A stretch of 64,000 nt of DNA, taken from Prostheceraeus crozeri (taxonomy: Eukaryota; Platyhelminthes; Polycladida; Euryleptidae). How positions within the stretch are numbered: the stretch's first letter is position 1; each line of letters begins with the position of its first letter. Positions 56,501 through 64,000 of this stretch are shown in pieces. The position numbers were made by a program, and so were the translations under genes. The stretch spans positions 62,001-126,000 of the forward strand of contig CAJQUW010009057.1 in assembly GCA_907163375.1 (NCBI GenBank), given 5' to 3'. Under the pieces are notes generated by a model. That model did no database searches. It saw only the letters and a list, made by a program, of their open reading frames with translations, and was not told the DNA's origin.

Positions 56501-59500
56501 CCTGTCCTGCAGAGAATTTATAAGCTAAAAATAACAGCCTGCGCAACTGATTTTCAAATTTTCAAAAACACAGCTAGTCACAACTACTGTTCCTCGATGC
56601 AGACAATTCCGTAGAGCTACACCAACGTTCTATGGCATCTCACTTACATTTGAGTCAATTTTCATCAAAAGCCATGCATTGCTTTGTCCTACAGGGCCTA
56701 CACAAGATGACCACTTCAATCGAATTTCAAATTTTCAAAAACAGAGGTATTCACAACTCACATTTTTCATTGCCGAAAATTCTGTAGAGCTACAGCAATG
56801 CTCCACGGTACCTCTATCACCTTCACATCAAGTTTCATCAAAATCCAAACAGTGCCCTGTCCTGCAGAGAATTTATAAGCTAAAAATAACAGCCTGCGCA
56901 ACTGATTTTCAAATTTTCAAAAACACAGCTAGTCACAACTACTGTTCCTCGATGCAGACAATTCCGTAGAGCTACACCAACGTTCTATGGCATCTCACTT
57001 ACATTTGAGTCAATTTTCATCAAAAGCCATGCATTGCTTTGTCCTACAGGGCCTACACAAGATGACCACTTCAATCGAATTTCAAATTTTCAAAAACAAA
57101 GGTAGTCACAACTAACATTTTTCATTGCCGAAAATTCTGTAGAGCTACAGCAATGCTCCACGGTACCTCTATCACCTTCACATCAAGTTTCATCAAAATC
57201 CAAACAGTGCCCTGTCCTGCAGAGAATTTATAAGCTAAAAATAACAGCCTGCGCAACTGATTTTCAAATTTTCAAAAACACAGCTAGTCACAACTACTGT
57301 TCCTCGATGCAGACAATTCCGTAGAGCTACACCAACGTTCTATGGCATCTCACTTACATTTGAGTCAATTTTCATCAAAAGCCATGCATTGCTTTGTCCT
57401 ACAGGGCCTACACAAGATGACCACTTCAATCGAATTTCAAATTTTCAAAAACAGAGGTATTCACAACTCACATTTTTCATTGCCGAAAATTCTGTAGAGC
57501 TACAGCAATGCTCCACGGTACCTCTATCACCTTCACATCAAGTTTCATCAAAATCCAAACAGTGCCCTGTCCTGCAGAGAATTTATAAGCTAAAAATAAC
57601 AGCCTGCGCAACTGATTTTCAAATTTTCAAAAACACAGCTAGTCACAACTACTGTTCCTCGATGCAGACAATTCCGTAGAGCTACACCAACGTTCTATGG
57701 CATCTCACTCACATTTGAGTCAATTTTCATCAAAAGCCATGCATTGCTTTGTCCTATAGGGCCTACACAAGATGACCACTTCAATCGAATTTCAAATTTT
57801 CAAAAACAAAGGTAGTCACAACTCACATTTTTCATTGCCGAAAATTCTGTAGAGCTACAGCAATGCTCCACGGTACCTCTATCACCTTCACATCAAGTTT
57901 CATCAAAATCCAAACAGTGCCCTGTCCTGCAGAGAATTTATGAGCTAAAAATAACAGCCTGCGCAACTGATTTTCAAATTTTCAAAAACACAGCTAGTCA
58001 CAACTACTGTTCCTCGATGCAGACAATTCCGTAGAGCTACACCAACGTTCTATGGCATCTCACTCACATTTGAGTCAATTTTCATCAAAAGCCATGCATT
58101 GCTTTGTCCTACAGGGCCTACACAAGATGACCACTTCAATCGAATTTCAAATTTTCAAAAACAGAGGTAGTCACAACTCACATTTTTCATTGCCGAAAAT
58201 TCTGTAGAGCTACAGCAATGCTCCACGGTACCTCTATCACCTTCACATCAAGTTTCATCAAAATCCAAACAGTGCCCTGTCCTGCAGAGAATTTATAAGC
58301 TAAAAATAACAGCCTGCGCAACTGATTTTCAAATTTTCAAAAACACAGCTAGTCACAACTACTGTTCCTCGATGCAGACAATTCCGTAGAGCTACACCAA
58401 CATTCTATGGCATCTCACTTACATTTGAGTCAATTTTCATCAAAAGCCATGCATTGCTTTGTCCTACAGGGCCTACACAAGATGACCACTTCAATCGAAT
58501 TTCAAATTTTCAAAAACAGAGGTATTCACAACTCACATTTTTCATTGCCGAAAATTCTGTAGAGCTACAGTAATGCTCCACGGTACCTCTATCACCTTCA
58601 CATCAAGTTTCATCAAAATCCAAACAGTGCCCTGTCCTGCAGAGAATTTATAAGCTAAAAATAACAGCCTGCGCAACTGATTTTCAAATTTTCAAAAACA
58701 CAGCTAGTCACAACTACTGTTCCTCGATGCAGACAATTCCGTAGAGCTACACCAACATTCTATGGCATCTCACTTACATTTGAGTCAATTTTCATCAAAA
58801 GCCATGCATTGCTTTGTCCTACAGGGCCTACACAAGATGACCACTTCAATCGAATTTCAAATTTTCAAAAACAAAGGTAGTCACAACTCACATTTTTCAT
58901 TGCCGAAAATTCTGTAGAGCTACAGCAATGCTCCACGGTACCTCTATCACCTTCACATCAAGTTTCATCAAAATCCAAACAGTGCCCTGTCCTGCAGAGA
59001 ATTTATAAGCTAAAAATAACAGCCTGCGCAATCGATTTTCAAATTTTCAAAAACACAGCTAGTCACAACTACTGTTCCTCGATGCAGACAATTCCGTAGA
59101 GCTACACCAACGTTCTATGGCATCTCACTTACATTTGAGTCAATTTTCATCAAAAGCCATGCATTGCTTTGTCCTACAGGGCCTACACAAGATGGCCACT
59201 TCAATCGAATTTCAAATTTTCAAAAACAAAGGTAGTCACAACTCACATTTTTCATTGCCGAAAATTCTGTAGAGCTACAGTAATGCTCCACGGTACCTCT
59301 ATCACCTTCACATCAAGTTTCATCAAAATCCAAACAGTGCCCTGTCCTGCAGAGAATTTATAAGCTAAAAATAACAGCCTGCGCAACTGATTTTCAAATT
59401 TTCAAAAACACAGCTAGTCACAACTACTGTTCCTCGATGCAGACAATTCCGTAGAGCTACACCAACATTCTATGGCATCTCACTCACATTTGAGTCAATT

Positions 59501-62500
59501 TTCATCAAAAGCCATGCATTGCTTTGTCCTACAGGGCCTACACAAGATGACCACTTCAATCGAATTTCAAATTTTCAAAAACAGAGGTAGTCACAACTCA
59601 CATTTTTCATTGCCGAAAATTCTGTAGAGCTACAGCAATGCTCCACGGTACCTCTATCACCTTCACATCAAGTTTCATCAAAATCCAAACAGTGCCCTGT
59701 CCTGCAGAGAATTTATAAGCTAAAAATAACAGCCTGCGCAACTGATTTTCAAATTTTCAAAAACACAGCTAGTCACAACTACTGTTCCTCGATGCAGACA
59801 ATTCCGTAGAGCTACACCAACGTTCTATGGCATCTCACTCACATTTGAGTCAATTTTCATCAAAAGCCATGCATTGCTTTGTCCTACAGGGCCTACACAA
59901 GATGACCACTTCAATCGAATTTCAAATTTTCAAAAACAAAGGTAGTCACAACTCACATTTTTCATTGCCGAAAATTCTGTAGAGCTACAGCAATGCTCCA
60001 CGGTACCTCTATCACCTTCACATCAAGTTTCATCAAAATCCAAACAGTGCCCTGTCCTGCAGAGAATTTATAAGCTAAAAATAACAGCCTGCGCAACTGA
60101 TTTTCAAATTTTCAAAAACACAGCTAGTCACAACTACTGTTCCTCGATGCAGACAATTCCGTAGAGCTACACCAACATTCTATGGCATCTCACTCACATT
60201 TGAGTCAATTTTCATCAAAAGCCATGCATTGCTTTGTCCTACAGGGCCTACACAAGATGACCACTTCAATCGAATTTCAAATTTTCAAAAACAGAGGTAG
60301 TCACAACTCACATTTTTCATTGTCGAAAATTCTGTAGAGCTACAGCAATGCTCCACGGTACCTCTATCACCTTCACATCAAGTTTCATCAAAATCCAAAC
60401 AGTGCCCTGTCCTGCAGAGAATTTATAAGCTAAAAATAACAGCCTGCGCAACTGATTTTCAAATTTTCAAAAACACAGCTAGTCACAACTACTGTTCCTC
60501 GATGCAGACAATTCCGTAGAGCTACACCAACGTTCTATGGCATCTCACTTACATTTGAGTCAATTTTCATCAAAAGCCATGCATTGCTTTGTTCTACAGG
60601 GCCTACACAAGATGACCACTTCAATCGAATTTCAAATTTTCAAAAACAAAGGTAGTCACAACTCACATTTTTCATTGCCGAAAATTCTGTAGAGCTACAG
60701 TAATGCTCCACGGTACCTCTATCACCTTCACATCAAGTTTCATCAAAATCCAAACAGTGCCCTGTCCTGCAGAGAATTTATAAGCTAAAAATAACAGCCT
60801 GCGCAACTGATTTTCAAATTTTCAAAAACACAGCTAGTCACAACTACTGTTCCTCGATGCAGACAATTCCGTAGAGCTACACCAACATTCTATGGCATCT
60901 CACTCACATTTGAGTCAATTTTCATCAAAAGCCATGCATTGCTTTGTCCTACAGGGCCTACACAAGATGACCACTTCAATCGAATTTCAAATTTTCAAAA
61001 ACAAAGGTAGTCACAACTCACATTTTTCATTGCCGAAAATTCTGTAGAGCTACAGCAATGCTCCACGGTACCTCTATCACCTTCACATCAAGTTTCATCA
61101 AAATCCAAACAGTGCCCTGTCCTGCAGAGAATTTATAAGCTAAAAATAACAGCCTGCGCAACTGATTTTCAAATTTTCAAAAACACAGCTAGTCACAACT
61201 ACTGTTCCTCGATGCAGACAATTCCGTAGAGCTACACCAACATTCCAAGGCATCTCACTCACATTTGAGTCAATTTTCATCAAAAGCCATGCATTGCTTT
61301 GTCCTACAGGGCCTACACAAGATGACCACTTCAATCGAATTTCAAATTTTCAAAAACAAAGGTAGTCACAACTCACATTTTTCATTGCCGAAAATTCTGT
61401 AGAGCTACAGCAATGCTCCACGGTACCTCTATCACCTTCACATCAAGTTTCATCAAAATCCAAACAGTGCCCTGTCCTGCAGAGAATTTATAAGCTAAAA
61501 ATAACAGCCTGCGCAACTGATTTTCAAATTTTCAAAAACACAGCTAGTCACAACTACTGTTCCTCGATGCAGACAATTCCGTAGAGCTACACCAACGTTC
61601 TATGGCATCTCACTCACATTTGAGTCAATTTTCATCAAAAGCCATGCATTGCTTTGTCCTACAGGGCCTACACAAGATGAACTCTTTAATCGAATTTCAA
61701 ATTTTCAAAAACAAAGGTAATCAAAACTCACATTTTTCATTGCCGAAAATTCTGTAGAGCTACAGCAGTGCTCCACGGTACCTCTATCACCTTCACATCA
61801 AGTTTCATCAAAATCCAAACAGTGCCCTGTCCTGCAGAGAATTTATAAGCTAAAAATAACAGCCTGCGCAACTGATTTTCAAATTTTCAAAAACACAGCT
61901 AGTCACAACTACTGTTCCTCGATGCAGACAATTCCGTAGAGCTACACCAACATTCTATGGCATCTCACTCACATTTGAGTCAATTTTCATCAAAAGCCAT
62001 GCATTGCTTTGTCCTACAGGGCCTACACAAGATGACCACTTCAATCGAATTTCAAATTTTCAAAAACAAAGGTAGTCACAACTCACATTTTTCATTGCCG
62101 AAAATTCTGTAGAGCTACAGCAATGCTCCACGGTACCTCTATCACCTTCACATCAAGTTTCATCAAAATCCAAACAGTGCCCTGTCCTGCAGAGAATTTA
62201 TAAGCTAAAAATAACAGCCTGCGCAACTGATTTTCAAATTTTCAAAAACACAGCTAGTCACAACTACTGTTCCTCGATGCAGACAATTCCGTAGAGCTAC
62301 ACCAACGTTCTATGGCATCTCACTCACATTTGAGTCAATTTTCATCAAACGCCATGCATTGCTTTGTCCTACAGGGCCTACACAAGATGACCACTTCAAT
62401 CGAATTTCAAATTTTCAAAAACAGAGGTAGTCACAACTCACATTTTTCATTGCCGAAAATTCTGTAGAGCTACAGCAATGCTCCACGGTACCTCTATCAC

Positions 62501-64000
62501 CTTCACATCAAGTTTCATCAAAATCTAAACAGTGCCCTGTCCTGCAGAGAATTTATAAGCTAAAAATAACAGCCTGCGCAACTGATTTTCAAATTTTCAA
62601 AAACACAGCTAGTCACAACTACTGTTCCTCGATGCAGACAATTCCGTAGAGCTACACCAACGTTCTATGGCATCTCACTCACATTTGAGTCAATTTTCAT
62701 CAAAAGCCATGCATTGCTTTGTTCTACAGGGCCTACACAAGATGAACTCTTCAATCGAATTTCAAATTTTCAAAAACAAAGGTAGTCACAACTCACATTT
62801 TTCATTGCCGAAAATTCTGTAGAGCTACAGCAATGCTCCACGGTACCTCTATCACCTTCACATCAAGTTTCATCAAAATCCAAACAGTGCCCTGTCCTGC
62901 AGAGAATTTATAAGCTAAAAATAACAGCCTGCGCAACTGATTTTCAAATTTTCAAAAACACAGCTAGTCACAACTACTGTTCCTCGATGCAGACAATTCC
63001 GTAGAGCTACACCAACGTTCTATGGCATCTCACTCACATTTGAGTCAATTTTCATCAAAAGCCATGCATTGCTTTGTCCTACAGGGCCTACACAAAATGA
63101 CCACTTCAATCGAATTTCAAATTTTCAAAAACAAAGGTAGTCACAACTCACATTTTTCATTGCCGAAAATTCTGTAGAGCTACAGCAATGCTCCACGGTA
63201 CCTCTATCACCTTCACATCAAGTTTCATCAAAATCCAAACAGTGCCCTGTCCTGCAGAGAATTTATAAGCTAAAAATAACAGCCTGCGCAACTGATTTTC
63301 AAATTTTCAAAAACACAGCTAGTCACAACTACTGTTCCTCGATGCAGACAATTCCGTAGAGCTACACCAACGTTCTATGGCATCTCACTCACATTTGAGT
63401 CAATTTTCATCAAAAGCCATGCATTGCTTTGTCCTACAGGGCCTACACAAGATGAACTCTTTAATCGAATTTCAAATTTTCAAAAACAAAGGTAGTCACA
63501 ACTCACATTTTTCATTGCCGAAAATTCTGTAGAGCTACAGCAATGCTCCACGGTACCTCTATCACCTTCACATCAAGTTTCATCAAAATCCAAACAGTGC
63601 CCTGTCCTGCAGAGAATTTATAAGCTAAAAATAACAGCCTGCGCAACTGATTTTCAAATTTTCAAAAACACAGCTAGTCACAACTACTGTTCCTCGATGC
63701 AGACAATTCCGTAGAGCTACACCAACATTCTATGGCATCTCACTCACATTTGAGTCAATTTTCATCAAAAGCCATGCATTGCTTTGTCCTACAGGGCCTA
63801 CACAAGATGACCACTTCAATCGAATTTCAAATTTTCAAAAACAGAGGTAGTCACAACTCACATTTTTCATTGCCGAAAATTCTGTAGAGCTACAGCAATG
63901 CTCCACGGTACCTCTATCACCTTCACATCAAGTTTCATCAAAATCCAAACAGTGCCCTGTCCTGCAGAGAATTTATAAGCTAAAAATAACAGCCTGCGCA
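53521..64000. repeat. Satellite array, 355-bp dimeric unit, about 29.5 copies, open at right edge
   Basis: A unit of 355 bp (356 in one copy with an added T) repeats without interruption from about 53521 to the end. Each unit has two related halves of about 178 bp. Both share caaattttcaaaaacaa/c, agtcacaact, aattc.gtagagctaca, tttcatcaaaa.cca and tgtcct.cag, at roughly two-thirds identity by eye. Copies differ at only a handful of recurring sites, so the array is well homogenised. No promoter, ORF with family features or RNA gene was seen. It may be pericentromeric, subtelomeric or an interstitial block. Confidence 0.97.

Noticed and set aside
54903-57679. Identical 96-residue open frames in several satellite units
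   Set aside because: They recur only because the unit recurs; frame length depends on single variants, and the peptide has no domain features.
53521-64000. CRISPR array
   Set aside because: Units are contiguous 355-bp repeats without unique spacers, in a eukaryotic context.

Overview
The window is animal nuclear DNA: AT-rich, with spliced genes, GT-AG introns plus one GC-AG intron, and a dense set of metazoan transposable elements. The mix (Jockey/CR1-type LINEs, a Penelope-like element, piggyBac, mariner, hAT, CACTA and a RAG1-related DNA transposon) points to an invertebrate, most likely marine (mollusc, brachiopod or similar). The sequence alone does not fix the phylum.

The backbone of the first 40 kb is one plus-strand host gene, a divergent SAMHD1-like dNTP triphosphohydrolase. 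Six exons can be placed (56-120, 178-330, 395-427, 23540-24028, 34077-34298, 40308-40460). Their frames join without a break, and the translation follows vertebrate SAMHD1 from the GHGPFSH motif to near the C terminus. The first exons lie beyond the left edge and the last exon was not found. The metal-binding Asp equivalent to human D311 is Ala here. Introns 3, 4 and 5 (about 23.1, 10.0 and 6.0 kb) are swollen by transposons; the first two introns seen are only 57 and 64 bp.

Intron 3 (428-23539) holds a LINE (about 1160-6480, minus) split by a second LINE (2285-5141, plus); a mariner-like element with TIRs (7343-10622) that itself carries other repeats; a 3.9 kb transposon with 398-bp inverted repeats whose broken protein resembles RAG1 in both its N-terminal zinc region and its catalytic core layout (13258-17190); a piggyBac-like element with TTAA and terminal repeats (17972-20493); and a second fragment of the first LINE (about 21760-22565). 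Intron 4 (24029-34076) holds a second copy of the inserted LINE (24305-27260, minus) with its own 590-bp palindromic insertion, a CR1/Jockey-like LINE (29640-31735, minus), a hAT fragment and a LINE C-terminal fragment (about 32830-33480). Intron 5 (34299-40307) holds a broken virus-like element (about 35130-37930, minus), a 320-bp tandem repeat and a Penelope-like reverse transcriptase fragment (39262-39960).

Downstream of SAMHD1 (40461-53520) are small palindromic repeats, a 42-bp minisatellite, an inverted copy of the repeat found at 7785-8832, a minus-strand four-exon gene for a BEN-like protein with intact reading frame (45726-49772), and just upstream of it on the same strand a broken CACTA/EnSpm transposase (50056-52072). 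From 53521 to the right edge the window is one satellite array of about 29.5 copies of a 355-bp unit. The unit is itself a dimer of two diverged monomers of about 178 bp, and part of the array is duplicated as a larger block.
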